64,000 nt of DNA from Rhizobium sp. TH135 (GTDB taxonomy: Bacteria; Pseudomonadota; Alphaproteobacteria; Rhizobiales; Rhizobiaceae): positions 62,001-126,000 of the forward strand of contig NZ_PKRP01000008.1 of assembly GCF_002855515.1 (NCBI RefSeq), written 5' to 3'. Of this stretch, positions 25,090 to 35,927 are shown one piece after another (position 1 is the first letter of the stretch; every line of letters begins with the position of its first letter). The notes under the pieces were generated by a model. That model worked only from the letters and a program-made list of their open reading frames with translations. It did no database searches and had not been told where the DNA came from. Both the position numbers and the translations under genes were made by a program.

Positions 25090-26244
25090 ATGGTAAGCCG
25101 TGTAGAGAGGGGCCCGGTCGCTGACTGGTTCTGGACGATCGACCGTCTGTTCCTGATCACCTTCGTTCTCCTCATGGGGATCGGGCTGATGCTCTCTTTC
25201 GCGGCGTCTCCGGCGGTTGCAGAACGTCTCAATCTCGACAGCTTCCATTTCGTCAAGCGTCATGCCTTCTTCATGATGCCGGCTCTCGGCGTGATGATCG
25301 GCCTGTCCTTCCTGTCGCCACGCCAGGTCAGGCGCATGGCCATGCTGATCCTGGCGGCCTCGCTGATCATGATGGTGCTGGTTCTGTTCATCGGCCTTGA
25401 GGTCAAGGGCGGCCGGCGCTGGCTGTCGATCGGTTCGATGTCGATCCAGCCGTCTGAATTCATGAAGCCTGCCTTCGTCGTGATCTGCGCCTGGTTGTTC
25501 GCGGAACATGCGCGGCAGCCGGAAATCCCCGGCAATCTCTTCGCCATCCTGTTGTTCGGTATCGCAGCTGCTCTTCTCATCGCGCAGCCTGACCTTGGGC
25601 AGACCATCCTGATCGGCAGCGTGTGGGGCGCCATGTTCTTCATGGCCGGCATGCCGTGGCTCTGGATCGTCGTGCTCGGCGTTCTCGGCGGCGCAGGGTT
25701 CTTCGGCGCCTACATGACCCTGCCGCACGTCGCAGGACGAATAGACCGCTTCCTGACCGGGGAGGGCGACACCTTCCAGGTCGACACGGCGCGCGAGGCG
25801 ATCATTCGTGGCGACTGGTTCGGCCAGGGCCCGGGCGAAGGCATCGTCAAGCGAATCATTCCAGACAGTCATACTGACTTCATCTTCTCGGTCGCGGCGG
25901 AAGAGTTCGGCATCGTCTTCTGCATGGTGCTCGTGGCGATCTTCGGCTTTCTTGTTCTTCGGGGCTTGAGCCACGCCTACAAGGAACGCAATGACTTCAA
26001 CCGTCTTGCCGTGTCCGGTCTGGTCCTGCTTCTCGGCGTGCAGTCGATGATCAATATCGGCGTCAATCTCGAACTGCTGCCGGCCAAGGGCATGACGCTG
26101 CCGCTCATCTCTTATGGTGGATCGTCGATGACGGCGATCTGCGTCACCGCCGGCTTCATCCTGGCGCTCACCCGCCGCCGTCCGGAAAAACGCGCGCAGG
26201 AGCGCAGCCTGTTCCGCTCGGTTGCGGGCGTACCCGCGGAGTAA
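25090..26244 (+). CDS. ftsW: Septal glycosyltransferase FtsW (SEDS family)
   Basis: Polymerises lipid II into glycan strands at the septum in complex with FtsI. 384 residues, about ten membrane helices. The catalytic Asp is expected in the large loop around DRFLTGEGDTFQ. The signature GRWLSIGSMSIQPSEFMKP-like block (RRWLSIGSMSIQPSEFMKP) and the INIGVNLELLPAKGMTLP and LISYGGSSM blocks are present, as is the PDSHTDFIFSVAAEEFG block. AGGAGGT 7 bases upstream fixes the ATG at 25090, one base after the murD stop. Confidence 0.96.
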   Translation: MVSRVERGPVADWFWTIDRLFLITFVLLMGIGLMLSFAASPAVAERLNLDSFHFVKRHAFFMMPALGVMIGLSFLSPRQVRRMAMLILAASLIMMVLVLFIGLEVKGGRRWLSIGSMSIQPSEFMKPAFVVICAWLFAEHARQPEIPGNLFAILLFGIAAALLIAQPDLGQTILIGSVWGAMFFMAGMPWLWIVVLGVLGGAGFFGAYMTLPHVAGRIDRFLTGEGDTFQVDTAREAIIRGDWFGQGPGEGIVKRIIPDSHTDFIFSVAAEEFGIVFCMVLVAIFGFLVLRGLSHAYKERNDFNRLAVSGLVLLLGVQSMINIGVNLELLPAKGMTLPLISYGGSSMTAICVTAGFILALTRRRPEKRAQERSLFRSVAGVPAE

Positions 26245-26250
26245 TTGCGT

Positions 26251-27372
26251 ATGACAAAAGGTATCGTCCTGCTTGCCGCCGGTGGCACCGGCGGACATCT
26301 CTTTCCGGCTGAGGCGCTGGCGCACGAGCTGAAATCCCGTGGCTATGGCGTGCATCTGGTGACCGACAGGCGCGCCGAACGTTATGCCGGCAGCTTTCCG
26401 GCCGACGAAATCCATACCGTCTCCTCGGCCACGATCGGCTCCAAGAACCCGGTCGCCGTCGTCAAGGCGTTTCTCTCGCTCTGGCGCGGTTATCGCGAGG
26501 CGCGGGGCCTTGTGTCGCGCCTGAAGCCGAAGGCCGTGATCGGCTTTGGCGGATATCCGACTGTGCCTCCGCTGTTCGCGGCAGCCGGCCTTGGTGTGCC
26601 GACTGCGGTGCACGAGCAGAACGCCGTCATGGGCCGTGCCAACAAGCTTCTTGCGTCGCGGGTGCGGGCAATCGCCGGCGGTTTTCTGTCGCCGGGCGGG
26701 GAGCATGCGGCGAAGATGGTTTTGACCGGAAATCCCGTGCGGCCGGCGGTGATTGCCGCTGCAGAACAGCCCTATTCTCCATCCCGCGACAGCGCACCGT
26801 TTAACCTTGTTGTCTTTGGTGGAAGCCAGGGGGCGCAGTTCTTCTCCGACGCTATCCCCGGCGCCATCCGGCTGATGCCGGATGCTTTGCGTGCGCGGCT
26901 CGTTGTGACGCAACAGGCACGCCCTGAAGACCGTCAGAAGGTTATCGACAGCTATGCGACGCTCGGCATTCGCGCCGATGTCGCGCCGTTCTTTACCGAC
27001 ATGGCCGAACGGCTGGCAGCCGCGCATCTGGTGATCTGCCGCTCCGGTGCATCGACGGTTTCGGAGCTCGCGGTTATCGGTAGGCCGAGCCTGCTCGTGC
27101 CCTATCCGCATGCGCTTGACCATGACCAGGCGGCGAATGCTGCGGCGCTCGCCGCTCAGGGTGGTGCGCAGGTCATCCCGCAGGCGCAGCTTTCCACCGA
27201 CAGGATCGCAAGCCTTCTGACGGAGGCGATGGAGGGGCCTGATCGGCTCGCCATAATGGCAGCTGCTGCGAAAAGCACGGGCAAGCCCGATGCGGCCGGC
27301 TTGCTCGCAGACCTCGTAGAGGCTATTGCCGCCGGCAAGGGTATTGCCCAGTCGAAGGGAGCCACACAATGA
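26251..27372 (+). CDS. murG: UDP-GlcNAc:lipid I N-acetylglucosaminyltransferase
   Basis: Peripheral membrane GT28 enzyme that converts lipid I to lipid II. The start is ATG at 26251 (CGGAG 9 bases upstream); a TTG two codons earlier is too close to that site. 373 residues. Blocks: [73 protein letters not shown] and [15 protein letters not shown], the last two binding UDP-GlcNAc. It overlaps murC by four bases (ATGA). Confidence 0.96.
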   Translation: MTKGIVLLAAGGTGGHLFPAEALAHELKSRGYGVHLVTDRRAERYAGSFPADEIHTVSSATIGSKNPVAVVKAFLSLWRGYREARGLVSRLKPKAVIGFGGYPTVPPLFAAAGLGVPTAVHEQNAVMGRANKLLASRVRAIAGGFLSPGGEHAAKMVLTGNPVRPAVIAAAEQPYSPSRDSAPFNLVVFGGSQGAQFFSDAIPGAIRLMPDALRARLVVTQQARPEDRQKVIDSYATLGIRADVAPFFTDMAERLAAAHLVICRSGASTVSELAVIGRPSLLVPYPHALDHDQAANAAALAAQGGAQVIPQAQLSTDRIASLLTEAMEGPDRLAIMAAAAKSTGKPDAAGLLADLVEAIAAGKGIAQSKGATQ

Positions 27373-28781
27373 AAATGCCGAAATCCATTGGCCTCGTCCA
27401 TTTCATCGGGATCGGTGGCATCGGGATGAGCGGGATCGCAGAGGTGCTGCACAATCTCGGGCACAGGGTGCAAGGGTCGGACCAGGCCGAAAGCGCCAAC
27501 GTCCAACGCCTGCGTGCCAAGGGTATCGAGGTGTTTGTCGGCCATAAGGCCGAGAACCTGGGTGAGGCCGAGGTCGTCGTCGTTTCGACTGCGATCAAAA
27601 AGAGCAATCCGGAGCTGATTGCGGCGCGCGAGAAGCTGCTGCCGATCGTTCGCCGCGCAGAAATGCTGGCTGAGCTGATGCGCTTCCGCAATGCGATCGC
27701 CGTTGGCGGCACACATGGCAAGACCACTACGACGTCGATGGTAGCGGCGCTTCTCGATGCTGGCGCTCTCGACCCGACCGTCATCAATGGCGGCATCATC
27801 AATGCCTATGGCACCAATGCCCGCATGGGCGAGGGCGAGTGGATGGTGGTCGAGGCTGATGAGTCCGACGGCACCTTCCTGAAGCTTCCCGCCGATGTTG
27901 CGATCGTCACCAATATCGATCCCGAGCATCTCGACCACTACGGCACTTTCGACAATGCACGTGCGGCCTTCCGCCAGTTCGTCGAGAATGTGCCGTTCTA
28001 CGGCTTCGGCGTGATGTGCCTCGACCATCCGGAAGTACAGGCGCTGGTTGGCCGAATCGAGGATCGCAAGGTCATCACCTACGGTGAGAACCCGCAGGCG
28101 GATGTGCGCTTCTCGAATGTGCGTCTCGATGGCACGCGTTCGATCTTCGACGTCGAAATCCGCCGTCGCCGCACGGGCCGTGTGTTCAATTTCAAGGATC
28201 TGGTCCTGCCCATGCCGGGCCGGCACAACATTTCCAATGCCTGCGCAGCAATCGCTGTCGCCAACCGGCTCGACATTCCGGAAGAGGCGATCCGGAAGGG
28301 CCTTGCCGGCTTCGGCGGCGTCAAGCGACGCTTCACGCTGACCGGCGCGTCCAACGGCGTGCAGGTGTTCGACGACTATGGTCACCACCCGGTCGAGATA
28401 AAGGCCGTGCTCCGGGCCGCGCGCGAATCTTGCAAGGGGCGGATCATTGCCGTGCATCAGCCGCACCGCTTCAGCCGGCTTGCAAGCCTGTTCGATGACT
28501 TTGCCAACTGCTTCAACGATGCCGACACGATCTTCCTGTCGCCGGTTTATGCAGCGGGCGAAGAGCCGATCGAGGGGATCGATTCGGAAACGCTGGTCTC
28601 GCGCATCAAATCGGGCGGCCATCGCGACGCGCGATACTTGGCCGCGCCTGAGCAACTGGCCTCGCTCGTCGCGGGCATTGCACAACCGGGTGATTTCGTG
28701 GTCCTGTTGGGGGCCGGCAACATCACTCAGTGGGCTGCTGCCCTGCCGACGGAACTAGATGCAATTTCGGGAAAGTCTTGA
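27369..28781 (+). CDS. murC: UDP-N-acetylmuramate:L-alanine ligase
   Basis: Adds L-Ala to UDP-MurNAc, starting the stem peptide. 470 residues. [32 protein letters not shown] loop [61 protein letters not shown]. The start overlaps the murG stop, with AAGGGAG upstream. It ends directly against murB, without a gap. Confidence 0.97.
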   Translation: MKMPKSIGLVHFIGIGGIGMSGIAEVLHNLGHRVQGSDQAESANVQRLRAKGIEVFVGHKAENLGEAEVVVVSTAIKKSNPELIAAREKLLPIVRRAEMLAELMRFRNAIAVGGTHGKTTTTSMVAALLDAGALDPTVINGGIINAYGTNARMGEGEWMVVEADESDGTFLKLPADVAIVTNIDPEHLDHYGTFDNARAAFRQFVENVPFYGFGVMCLDHPEVQALVGRIEDRKVITYGENPQADVRFSNVRLDGTRSIFDVEIRRRRTGRVFNFKDLVLPMPGRHNISNACAAIAVANRLDIPEEAIRKGLAGFGGVKRRFTLTGASNGVQVFDDYGHHPVEIKAVLRAARESCKGRIIAVHQPHRFSRLASLFDDFANCFNDADTIFLSPVYAAGEEPIEGIDSETLVSRIKSGGHRDARYLAAPEQLASLVAGIAQPGDFVVLLGAGNITQWAAALPTELDAISGKS

Positions 28782-29756
28782 ATGAAACAGGTGGATGGGG
28801 AAAAGCTTCTGGCGTCGCTCGGCCCTGGAGTTAACGATCTCAAGGGGCGGCTGACGCCCAATGCGCCGATGGACAGGGTGACCTGGTTCCAGGCCGGCGG
28901 CCTCGCCGAACTGATGTTTCAGCCGCATGACGTCGAAGATCTGACCGCGTTCCTCAAGCTTCTGCCCGAAGAGGTGCCGCTAACGGTCGTCGGCGTCGGC
29001 TCGAACCTGCTGGTGCGTGACGGCGGGATCCCCGGTGTGGTGATCCGTCTCTCTGCCAAGGGCTTCGGCCAGGTCGAGCTCGCGGGCGAGAACCGCATCC
29101 GTGCCGGAGCGATCTGCCCCGACAAGCACATTGCCGCCATGGCAATGGACAACAATATCGGCGGTTTCCACTTCTACTACGGCATTCCCGGTTCGATCGG
29201 TGGCGCGATCCGCATGAATGCGGGCGCCAATGGCGGCGACACCGCCGGCCGGTTGGTCGAGGTCGAGGCCGTCGATCGCAAGGGCAATGTTCATGTCCTG
29301 TCGAATGCCGACATGGGCTATAGCTACCGCCATTCGGCAGCGTCCGAAGGCCTGATCTTTACCAGCGCTATCTTTGAGGGCTATCCGGAAGAGAAGGCCA
29401 AGATCCGCGCGGATATGGATGCTGTGCGCCACCATCGCGAAACGGTGCAGCCGGTCAAGGAAAAGACCGGCGGCTCGACGTTCAAGAACCCTGAGGGCCA
29501 TTCGGCCTGGGAGCTGATCGATGAGGCCGGTTGCCGCGGTCTGATGATTGGCGGGGCACAGATGTCGTCGCTCCACTGCAACTTCATGATCAATGTCGGC
29601 CATGCGACCGGCTACGATCTCGAATATCTTGGCGAGACCGTTCGCCAGCGGGTTTTCGAGACCTCCGGCATCAAGCTCGAATGGGAAATCAAGCGCCTCG
29701 GCATTTTCATGCCCGGTCGTGAAGTGAAGCCATTCATGGGTGTCGTTGCGGTGTGA
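28782..29756 (+). CDS. murB: UDP-N-acetylenolpyruvoylglucosamine reductase
   Basis: FAD/NADPH enzyme that reduces UDP-GlcNAc-enolpyruvate to UDP-MurNAc. 324 residues. [14 protein letters not shown]; the flavin loop [59 protein letters not shown] with the catalytic Ser; and LEWEIKRLG at the end with its Glu. It starts on the base after the murC stop. A small hairpin (29778-29793) follows the gene. Confidence 0.96.
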   Translation: MKQVDGEKLLASLGPGVNDLKGRLTPNAPMDRVTWFQAGGLAELMFQPHDVEDLTAFLKLLPEEVPLTVVGVGSNLLVRDGGIPGVVIRLSAKGFGQVELAGENRIRAGAICPDKHIAAMAMDNNIGGFHFYYGIPGSIGGAIRMNAGANGGDTAGRLVEVEAVDRKGNVHVLSNADMGYSYRHSAASEGLIFTSAIFEGYPEEKAKIRADMDAVRHHRETVQPVKEKTGGSTFKNPEGHSAWELIDEAGCRGLMIGGAQMSSLHCNFMINVGHATGYDLEYLGETVRQRVFETSGIKLEWEIKRLGIFMPGREVKPFMGVVAV

Positions 29757-29777
29757 TGGCCGTCACGCCGGATCCCA

Positions 29778-29793
29778 CGAAGTTTTAACTTCG
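29778..29793. repeat. Short hairpin between murB and the diguanylate cyclase gene
   Basis: CGAAGT, loop TTTA, ACTTCG; there is no T-run. It could weaken transcription leaving the long mur segment or be part of a control site for the following gene. Confidence 0.3.
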
Positions 29794-29827
29794 CTCAATT
29801 AGGCTCCCCAGGGGTATGGGGAGTGCT

Positions 29828-30682
29828 ATGTTCGATCTGGTCCATGTATGGGTGATCCGACAGTTGACGTTGGGCGAGTTTTCGTCCCGGCGTGCTGTGG
29901 TATCAAAGGCTGCCTTCATGGCGGCGAAGATCGCCATCTTTGCCTATCTCCTCAATATCGTCGGACATCTGATCCTGGTGGCGCTCGGGCTTCTTCCGTA
30001 TCCGCTCGGGGCCGCACTTGTCGTTGCCACCATGCTCACGCCACCGGTATCCTTCGTGGTGGCCATGATCGCCTATTCTGTCGTCGGGCTTGCGGTCTAC
30101 GATCTCGGGATGTCACGGCAGCGTTTCGAAATGCTCAGCCGAACGGACATGCTGTCGGGCCTGATGAACCGCCGCGCCTTCCTCGACACTTTCGAGCGCA
30201 CGCGAGGGGATGTTGCGCTGATCCTGCTCGATATCGATCGCTTCAAATCAATCAACGACACGCTGGGTCATAAGGCCGGGGATGATGTGATCGTCCGCGT
30301 TGCCCAATGCCTGACGGACCTGCTGGGTGAGGGGGCGACCGTCGCCCGCATCGGCGGCGAGGAATTTGCCGTGCTTCTGGTGGGCCCACGCAACGACGAA
30401 GCGCTCGAGGTTGCCAAGTCGATCTGCCGTTCCGTTGAGGCCATGGGCTTCGAAGTGGCCGGACTTCCGGTGTCCGTCACCATCTCCGGCGGCGTGTCTG
30501 CCGGCGTCTCTGAACTGGGTTTCAGCGAGCTTTTCTCCGCAGCCGACCGTGCACTCTATTTGGCCAAAGCCAGTGGCCGGAATCGAATCGTGCATGCCAG
30601 AGAGCTGGCTGAAACGGCTTTGGACCCGTCGCAACGTGCCGAGATGCAGCTGGAACCTGTGGCGCAGCGCAAGACGGCTTGA
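29828..30682 (+). CDS. Membrane GGDEF diguanylate cyclase located inside the dcw cluster
   Basis: Predicted to make cyclic-di-GMP. 284 residues from the ATG at 29828 (GGGGAG at 29818-29823, 4 bases upstream). The N-terminal part begins FDLVHVWVIRQLTLGEF and has three hydrophobic helices (about 30-110). The GGDEF domain starts SRTDMLSGLMNRRAFLDTF. LLDIDRFKSINDTLGHKAGDD (in two parts) and the active-site variant RIGGEEF are intact, so it should be active. No RxxD inhibitory site is seen. It lies between murB and ddl, which are adjacent or nearly so in many dcw clusters. Its N-terminal sequence matches that of the protein encoded at 44535-45380, so the two are paralogues. Confidence 0.88.
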   Translation: MFDLVHVWVIRQLTLGEFSSRRAVVSKAAFMAAKIAIFAYLLNIVGHLILVALGLLPYPLGAALVVATMLTPPVSFVVAMIAYSVVGLAVYDLGMSRQRFEMLSRTDMLSGLMNRRAFLDTFERTRGDVALILLDIDRFKSINDTLGHKAGDDVIVRVAQCLTDLLGEGATVARIGGEEFAVLLVGPRNDEALEVAKSICRSVEAMGFEVAGLPVSVTISGGVSAGVSELGFSELFSAADRALYLAKASGRNRIVHARELAETALDPSQRAEMQLEPVAQRKTA

Positions 30683-30706
30683 CGGTATTAAAGTCGTTAT
30701 TATCGC
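30678..30706 (+). promoter_or_regulatory. Candidate promoter for ddl-ftsQ-ftsA-ftsZ
   Basis: CTTGAC (30678-30683) is a perfect alphaproteobacterial -35 word, and it overlaps the cyclase stop. The -10 is less clear: TATCGC at 30701-30706 after 17 bases, or TATTAT after 14. The 203-base gap that follows is AT-rich and carries the inverted repeat CATTAA-cc-TTAATG (30800-30813) and TTAACG at 30781, which may be regulatory. Confidence 0.3.
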
Positions 30707-30885
30707 ATTAAAATCATGATCTTGAATAATTAGATTAACCTCACGGATGAGCGTGTGGGCGCCCGGCTGAGTGTCGGAAGTTAACGAAAGTAAACGCTTC
30801 ATTAACCTTAATGTTGTTGAACTGAGCCTACGGAGCCGTCCAATCGATGCGGCTACCGGTTGGTTTGGAATTTTGCGAGGCGTTT

Positions 30886-31812
30886 ATGAGTGGCAAGCAT
30901 GTCGCGGTTTTGATGGGTGGATTGTCCTCCGAGCGGCCTGTGAGCTTGTCGTCGGGTAACGCCTGTGCCTCTGCCCTCGAGGGTGAGGGTTTCAAGGTGA
31001 CGCGGGTGGATGTCGGTCGTGATATCGGCCGTGTCCTCGAGGATCTGAAGCCTGACGTCGCCTTCAATGCTCTGCATGGGCCGTTCGGTGAGGACGGCAC
31101 GATCCAGGGCGTGCTTGAATACCTCGAGATCCCCTATACGCATTCCGGCGTTCTTGCTTCGGCTCTCGCCATGGACAAGAAGCAGGCGAAGATCGTTGCG
31201 GCCCAGGCTGGCATTCCTGTCGCTGAGGCCATGGTGATCAACCGTTTCGACATCGGCAATAGCCATCCGATGGCGCCGCCTTACGTGGTCAAGCCGGTCC
31301 GCGAGGGCTCCAGTTTCGGCGTTGTCATCGTGCGCGAAGACATGGCGCATCCGCCACAGATCCTGACCTCCAGCGAATGGCGCTACGGCGATGTTGTGAT
31401 GGTCGAGCGCTATGTGGCGGGTCGCGAGCTGACCTGTGGCGTGATGGACGGGAAGGTGCTTGGCGTGACCGAGATCGTGCCGCTCGGCCACAGCTTCTAC
31501 GATTACGACTCCAAGTATGCTGCCGGTGGCTCTCAGCACGTTCTTCCTGCGGAAATTTCACCGAAAATTTACCAAAAAATACAATCATTGGCGCTCAAGG
31601 CACACCAGGCGCTCGGGTGTCGCGGAGTGAGTCGGTCCGACTTCCGCTACGACGATCGTCTCTCCGAAGATGGTGATCTGATTTGGCTGGAGCTCAACAA
31701 CCAGCCGGGCATGACCCCTACCTCGTTGCTGCCGGAAATGGCTGCCCATGCGGGCTATAGCTTTGGTGAGTTCGTTCGTTGGATGGTGGAGGACGCTTCT
31801 TGTTCTCGTTGA
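30886..31812 (+). CDS. ddl: D-alanine:D-alanine ligase
   Basis: ATP-grasp ligase that makes the D-Ala-D-Ala used by MurF. 308 residues from the ATG at 30886, with GCGAGG 5 bases upstream. [60 protein letters not shown] and the C-terminal [16 protein letters not shown] metal-binding block are present. It overlaps the start of ftsQ by 13 bases. The 203-base gap before it suggests a new transcription start here. Confidence 0.95.
   Translation: MSGKHVAVLMGGLSSERPVSLSSGNACASALEGEGFKVTRVDVGRDIGRVLEDLKPDVAFNALHGPFGEDGTIQGVLEYLEIPYTHSGVLASALAMDKKQAKIVAAQAGIPVAEAMVINRFDIGNSHPMAPPYVVKPVREGSSFGVVIVREDMAHPPQILTSSEWRYGDVVMVERYVAGRELTCGVMDGKVLGVTEIVPLGHSFYDYDSKYAAGGSQHVLPAEISPKIYQKIQSLALKAHQALGCRGVSRSDFRYDDRLSEDGDLIWLELNNQPGMTPTSLLPEMAAHAGYSFGEFVRWMVEDASCSR
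31788..31793 (+). promoter_or_regulatory. Shine-Dalgarno site that fixes the TTG start of ftsQ
   Basis: GGAGGA inside the end of ddl, 6 bases before the TTG at 31800. The next in-frame ATG (31824) lacks a comparable site. Confidence 0.6.
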
Positions 31813-32732
31813 GCGGTAACAAAATGGCTGAGGTTTCCGGAGTGTATCCGGCTGCGCCGCTCGCCTCCCAGGAGGCCAAGGTGCTTCCGCGTCCGCTGCG
31901 TCGCGTCGTTCGTTTCGTCATCAGCCTGTGCTCGGGGCGCATCGTTCTGCCTCGCCATCTCGGCAAGTTCAGCCTGGCGGCCTTCTACGGCGCCGTATCG
32001 CTGCATGGTGTCGTAGTTGGTGGTCATGGTCCTGTCGTTATGCAGGCGGTGACGTCCAAGGCCGGCTTTGCCGTCGAGGATGTCCGCGTCTCCGGCAATC
32101 AGCATACGTCCGAAATTGATATCCTGCAGCTGCTCGGCCTTGACGGTTCGACGAGCCTGCTGGGCCTTGACATTGCGGCTGCCCGCAAGTCGCTGTCCGA
32201 GCTCCCCTGGGTCGAATCGGCTGAGGTTCGCAAGGTTTATCCGTCCACCGTCGAAGTAACGCTGCGCGAGCGCCAGGCCTATGCGATCTGGCAGCATGGC
32301 AGCGATCTCTCGCTCATCGAGCGTTCGGGTTCGGTGATTGCGCCGCTGCGCGATAACAAGTTTGCCTCGCTGCCGCTCTTCGTAGGTCGAGATGCCGAGA
32401 CGGCAGCGGCCTCCATCGATGAAGAATTCTCCAAGTGGCCGTCGATCGCTTCGCGAGTGAAGGCTTTCGTTCGGGTTGGCGGTCGTCGTTGGGATGTTCA
32501 TCTCAACAACGGTATCGTCGTGCGCCTGCCGGAAGAGAACGTCGCTGGCGCGCTTGCCCTGCTCAACCGTTTCGACGTCGAGCAGCAGGTTCTATCTCGC
32601 GATGTGGCGCTTATCGATATGCGCCTTCCCGACCGGGTTGCCGTGCGCCTCACGCCCGGTGCACAGGGGCGCCGCACGGCGGCGCTTGAAGAGCGTCGCA
32701 AAGCCCTCAAGAAGCTGGAGCAGAAGATATGA
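31800..32732 (+). CDS. ftsQ: Cell division protein FtsQ
   Basis: Bitopic divisome protein that recruits FtsB/L. I take the TTG at 31800 (310 residues); ATG 31824 is the alternative. After a basic cytoplasmic part ([13 protein letters not shown]) there is one hydrophobic helix (about 60-80). The POTRA domain begins [20 protein letters not shown], a strong signature, and is followed by [35 protein letters not shown] and [12 protein letters not shown] are typical of the beta domain. The C-terminus overlaps ftsA by four bases. Confidence 0.93.
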   Translation: MFSLSGNKMAEVSGVYPAAPLASQEAKVLPRPLRRVVRFVISLCSGRIVLPRHLGKFSLAAFYGAVSLHGVVVGGHGPVVMQAVTSKAGFAVEDVRVSGNQHTSEIDILQLLGLDGSTSLLGLDIAAARKSLSELPWVESAEVRKVYPSTVEVTLRERQAYAIWQHGSDLSLIERSGSVIAPLRDNKFASLPLFVGRDAETAAASIDEEFSKWPSIASRVKAFVRVGGRRWDVHLNNGIVVRLPEENVAGALALLNRFDVEQQVLSRDVALIDMRLPDRVAVRLTPGAQGRRTAALEERRKALKKLEQKI

Positions 32733-34060
32733 GCATCTTTGGCGGCTCCTCCTTCGGCCTTCCGCGCACCCGGCCGCTGTCTTCCAAGCGGGCTCATGTC
32801 GTTTCGGTTCTCGATATCGGTACGACAAAGGTCGTCTGCATTATCGCTCGCCTGACGCCGCGCCGCGAATCCGCCGTCCTGCCGGGCCGCACGCATAATG
32901 TCGAGGTGATCGGTCTCGGGCACCAGCGTTCGCATGGCATCAAGTCCGGCGTGATCGCCGATCTCGACGCAGTAGAAAACGTTGTGCGCCTTGCCGTCGA
33001 CGCGGCTGAGCGCATGGCCGGCCTTACGGTCGAAAGCCTGATCGTCAACGTCTCTGCCGGTCGCATCGGTTCTGATGTCTACACCGCGACCATCGATCTC
33101 GGTGGCCAGGAAGTTGAGGCCGGTGACCTGCGCAAGGTGCTGATCGCTGCTGGTCAGCAGTCTCAGGGCAATGACCGCGCCGTGCTGCACTCGCTTCCGA
33201 CAGGCTTTTCGCTTGACGGAGAGCGGGGAATCCGCGATCCCCTTGGAATGTATGGCGATGTTCTCGGCGTCGACATGCACGTGGTCACGGCCGAACGGGC
33301 AGCGCTTCGCAATCTGGAGCTCTGCATCAACCGCGCCCATCTGACCGTCGAGGGAGTGGTTGCCACGCCTTATGCCAGCGGCCTTGCAGCTCTGGTCGAC
33401 GACGAGGTGGAGCTGGGTTGCGCGGCGATCGACATGGGCGGTGGCATGACCACCATCTCTGTCTTCGCTGAAGGCAAGCTGATCCATACGGACGCCATCG
33501 GGATCGGCGGTCACCATGTGACGACCGATCTGGCGCGCGGGCTTTCCACCCGTATCGAGGATGCAGAACGTCTGAAGGTCGTTCACGGTTCGGCTGTCGC
33601 CAACGGCGCCGACGATCGCGAAGTCGTATCCGTTCCGCCGATCGGCGAGGACGATCGCGACCAGCCGACCCAGGTGTCGAAGGCGCTTCTGACCCGGATC
33701 ATCAGCGCGCGTATCGAGGAAACCCTCGAGATGCTGCGCGACCGGATCCAGAAGTCGGGCTTCTCGCCGGTGGTCGGAAAACGCGTCGTTTTGACGGGTG
33801 GCGCCTGCCAGCTCACCGGCATGCCGGAAGCGGCCCGCCGTATTCTGGCCCGGAACGTGCGTATCGGTCGTCCGATGGGTGTGTCGGGTCTGCCGGCAGC
33901 GGCCAAGGGACCGGCCTTTTCGACGGCCGTCGGCCTGACAATCTATCCGCAGATGGCGGATCAGGAAACACATGCCGGGCAGGGCGGGTTGTTCTCGCCC
34001 TTCGGCAACGGAAACAGCCGGTTCGCCCGTATGGGCCAGTGGCTGAAAGAGAGTTTTTGA
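32729..34060 (+). CDS. ftsA: Cell division protein FtsA
   Basis: Actin-like ATPase that tethers FtsZ to the membrane. 443 residues. Phosphate-1 block VSVLDIGTTKVVCIIARL; the 1C/SHS2 region IVNVSAGRIGSDVY; phosphate-2 CAAIDMGGGMTTISVFAEG; adenosine block KRVVLTGGACQLTGMPE. The C-terminal end, RFARMGQWLKESF, is an amphipathic membrane-targeting helix of the kind FtsA uses. ATGA overlap with ftsQ; 96 bases separate it from ftsZ. Confidence 0.96.
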   Translation: MSIFGGSSFGLPRTRPLSSKRAHVVSVLDIGTTKVVCIIARLTPRRESAVLPGRTHNVEVIGLGHQRSHGIKSGVIADLDAVENVVRLAVDAAERMAGLTVESLIVNVSAGRIGSDVYTATIDLGGQEVEAGDLRKVLIAAGQQSQGNDRAVLHSLPTGFSLDGERGIRDPLGMYGDVLGVDMHVVTAERAALRNLELCINRAHLTVEGVVATPYASGLAALVDDEVELGCAAIDMGGGMTTISVFAEGKLIHTDAIGIGGHHVTTDLARGLSTRIEDAERLKVVHGSAVANGADDREVVSVPPIGEDDRDQPTQVSKALLTRIISARIEETLEMLRDRIQKSGFSPVVGKRVVLTGGACQLTGMPEAARRILARNVRIGRPMGVSGLPAAAKGPAFSTAVGLTIYPQMADQETHAGQGGLFSPFGNGNSRFARMGQWLKESF

Positions 34061-34156
34061 GTTCACCCGGCTGGGCGCAAGGTTCGGCCAAGGGAAATCT
34101 GTTGAAATGACATGGCCGGCTTGGCGATGCGGCCGGAAAAAGAAGGAACGGGTACC

Positions 34157-35902
34157 ATGACCATCAAGTTGCAGAAGCCAGATATCACTGAGCTGAAGCC
34201 ACGCATCACCGTTTTCGGTGTCGGTGGCGGCGGCGGCAATGCCGTCAACAACATGATCACCGCTGGTCTGCAAGGCGTCGATTTCGTCGTTGCCAACACG
34301 GATGCCCAGGCGCTGACCATGACCAAGGCCGAGCGCATCATCCAGCTCGGCGTCAACGTCACCGAAGGCCTCGGCGCCGGTTCGCAGCCGGAAGTCGGTC
34401 GCGCTGCCGCGGAAGAGTGCATCGATGAGATCATCGATCACCTGAACGGTACCCACATGTGCTTCGTCACCGCCGGCATGGGTGGTGGTACCGGTACCGG
34501 TGCTGCTCCTGTCGTCGCCCAGGCCGCTCGCAACAAGGGCATCCTGACCGTCGGCGTCGTGACCAAGCCGTTCCACTTCGAAGGTGCTCGCCGCATGCGG
34601 CTTGCCGAATCCGGTATCGAAGAACTGCAGAAGTCGGTCGATACGCTGATCGTCATCCCGAACCAGAACCTCTTCCGCATCGCCAACGATCGCACCACCT
34701 TCGCCGACGCATTCGCAATGGCTGACCAGGTTCTGTATTCGGGCGTTGCCTGCATCACCGACCTGATGGTCAAGGAAGGCCTGATCAACCTCGACTTCGC
34801 GGACGTTCGCTCCGTGATGCGCGAAATGGGCCGTGCGATGATGGGCACCGGCGAAGCATCCGGCGAAGGCCGTGCGATGCAGGCTGCCGAAGCTGCCATC
34901 GCCAACCCGCTGCTCGACGAAACCTCGATGAAGGGCGCCCAAGGCCTGCTGATCTCGATCACCGGCGGCCGTGACCTCACGCTGTTCGAAGTCGACGAAG
35001 CCGCAACCCGCATCCGCGAAGAAGTCGATCCGGACGCAAACATCATCCTCGGCGCTACCTTCGACGAAGCGCTCGAAGGCATCATTCGCGTCTCCGTCGT
35101 TGCTACCGGCATCGACCGTGCGGCTCTCGCATCCAAGGGCTTCGAGGCCGCTCCGCTGGCAAAGCCCGCTATGCGTTCCTCCGCGGCCGTTGCTCCGGCA
35201 CCGGCCGCATATCAGCCTGCAATGACGCAGGCCCCCAAGCCGACCATGGATCCGGTCGCAGACACCATTCGTTCGGCTGAAGCTGCCATGGAACGCGAAC
35301 TCGAAATCGCCGTTGCCCGTCAGCCCCTGAGCCAGCCGCAGCCTGCTCCGCAGCAGGAATTCCGTCCGGCAAGCCGCCTGTTTGCTTCGCCGGCTCCGGA
35401 AGCTGCTCCCGCTCCGCAGATGATGCAGCCGGTTGCTCCGGCCCCGGTCATGAGCCAGCCGGCTCCGGTCATGCAGCAGCCTGCCCCCGTCATGCAGGCG
35501 CCCATTGCACCGGCACCGATGGCAGCTGAACCCCGCATGGCCGCCGAACCGGTCCGCATGCCGAAGGTCGAGGACTTCCCGCCGGTGCTTCGCGCCGAAA
35601 TCGATCACCGCGCCCAGCCTGCAGCTCCGGCTGCCCAGGACGAGCGCGGCCCGATGGGCCTCCTGAAGCGCATCACCAACTCGCTCGGCCGTCAGGCTGA
35701 AGACGAGCAGGTTATGGGTGACATGACCGGTTCCGCACCGGCCGCCGCCTCGCAGCAGCGCCGTCCGCTCTCTGCAGAAGCCAGCCTCTACGCTCCGCGT
35801 CGCGGCCAGCTGGACGACCACGGTCGTGCAACGCCGGCTCGCGCCACCAGCGAAGATGATCAGCTCGAGATCCCGGCCTTTCTTCGTCGCCAGACGAGCT
35901 AA
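34157..35902 (+). CDS. ftsZ: Cell division protein FtsZ (long rhizobial form)
   Basis: Tubulin-like GTPase that forms the division ring. Start ATG at 34157 with AAGGA upstream; 581 residues, against about 380-400 in E. coli. [13 protein letters not shown], the tubulin signature GGGTGTG in [11 protein letters not shown], and [11 protein letters not shown] are intact. The extra length is a Pro/Ala/Met/Gln-rich linker of about 250 residues ([16 protein letters not shown] and similar repeats). The protein ends with the conserved peptide [12 protein letters not shown], which binds FtsA and other partners. Long FtsZ1 of this form is typical of Rhizobiaceae. A strong terminator follows. Confidence 0.97.
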   Translation: MTIKLQKPDITELKPRITVFGVGGGGGNAVNNMITAGLQGVDFVVANTDAQALTMTKAERIIQLGVNVTEGLGAGSQPEVGRAAAEECIDEIIDHLNGTHMCFVTAGMGGGTGTGAAPVVAQAARNKGILTVGVVTKPFHFEGARRMRLAESGIEELQKSVDTLIVIPNQNLFRIANDRTTFADAFAMADQVLYSGVACITDLMVKEGLINLDFADVRSVMREMGRAMMGTGEASGEGRAMQAAEAAIANPLLDETSMKGAQGLLISITGGRDLTLFEVDEAATRIREEVDPDANIILGATFDEALEGIIRVSVVATGIDRAALASKGFEAAPLAKPAMRSSAAVAPAPAAYQPAMTQAPKPTMDPVADTIRSAEAAMERELEIAVARQPLSQPQPAPQQEFRPASRLFASPAPEAAPAPQMMQPVAPAPVMSQPAPVMQQPAPVMQAPIAPAPMAAEPRMAAEPVRMPKVEDFPPVLRAEIDHRAQPAAPAAQDERGPMGLLKRITNSLGRQAEDEQVMGDMTGSAPAAASQQRRPLSAEASLYAPRRGQLDDHGRATPARATSEDDQLEIPAFLRRQTS

Positions 35903-35927
35903 GTGCCAGGCCAGATTGATTGAAGAA

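Noticed and set aside
21506..27369. Long antisense frames (855 and 897 codons) opposite murF-murG
   Set aside because: Same effect as above; rich in Arg, His and Asp typical of mirror frames of GC-rich genes, with no plausible starts or motifs.
32498..35821. 1107-codon antisense frame opposite ftsQ, ftsA and ftsZ
   Set aside because: A shadow of GC-rich codon use: the plus strand carries full-length, motif-complete FtsQ, FtsA and FtsZ, while the antisense protein is low-complexity and unlike any family I know.
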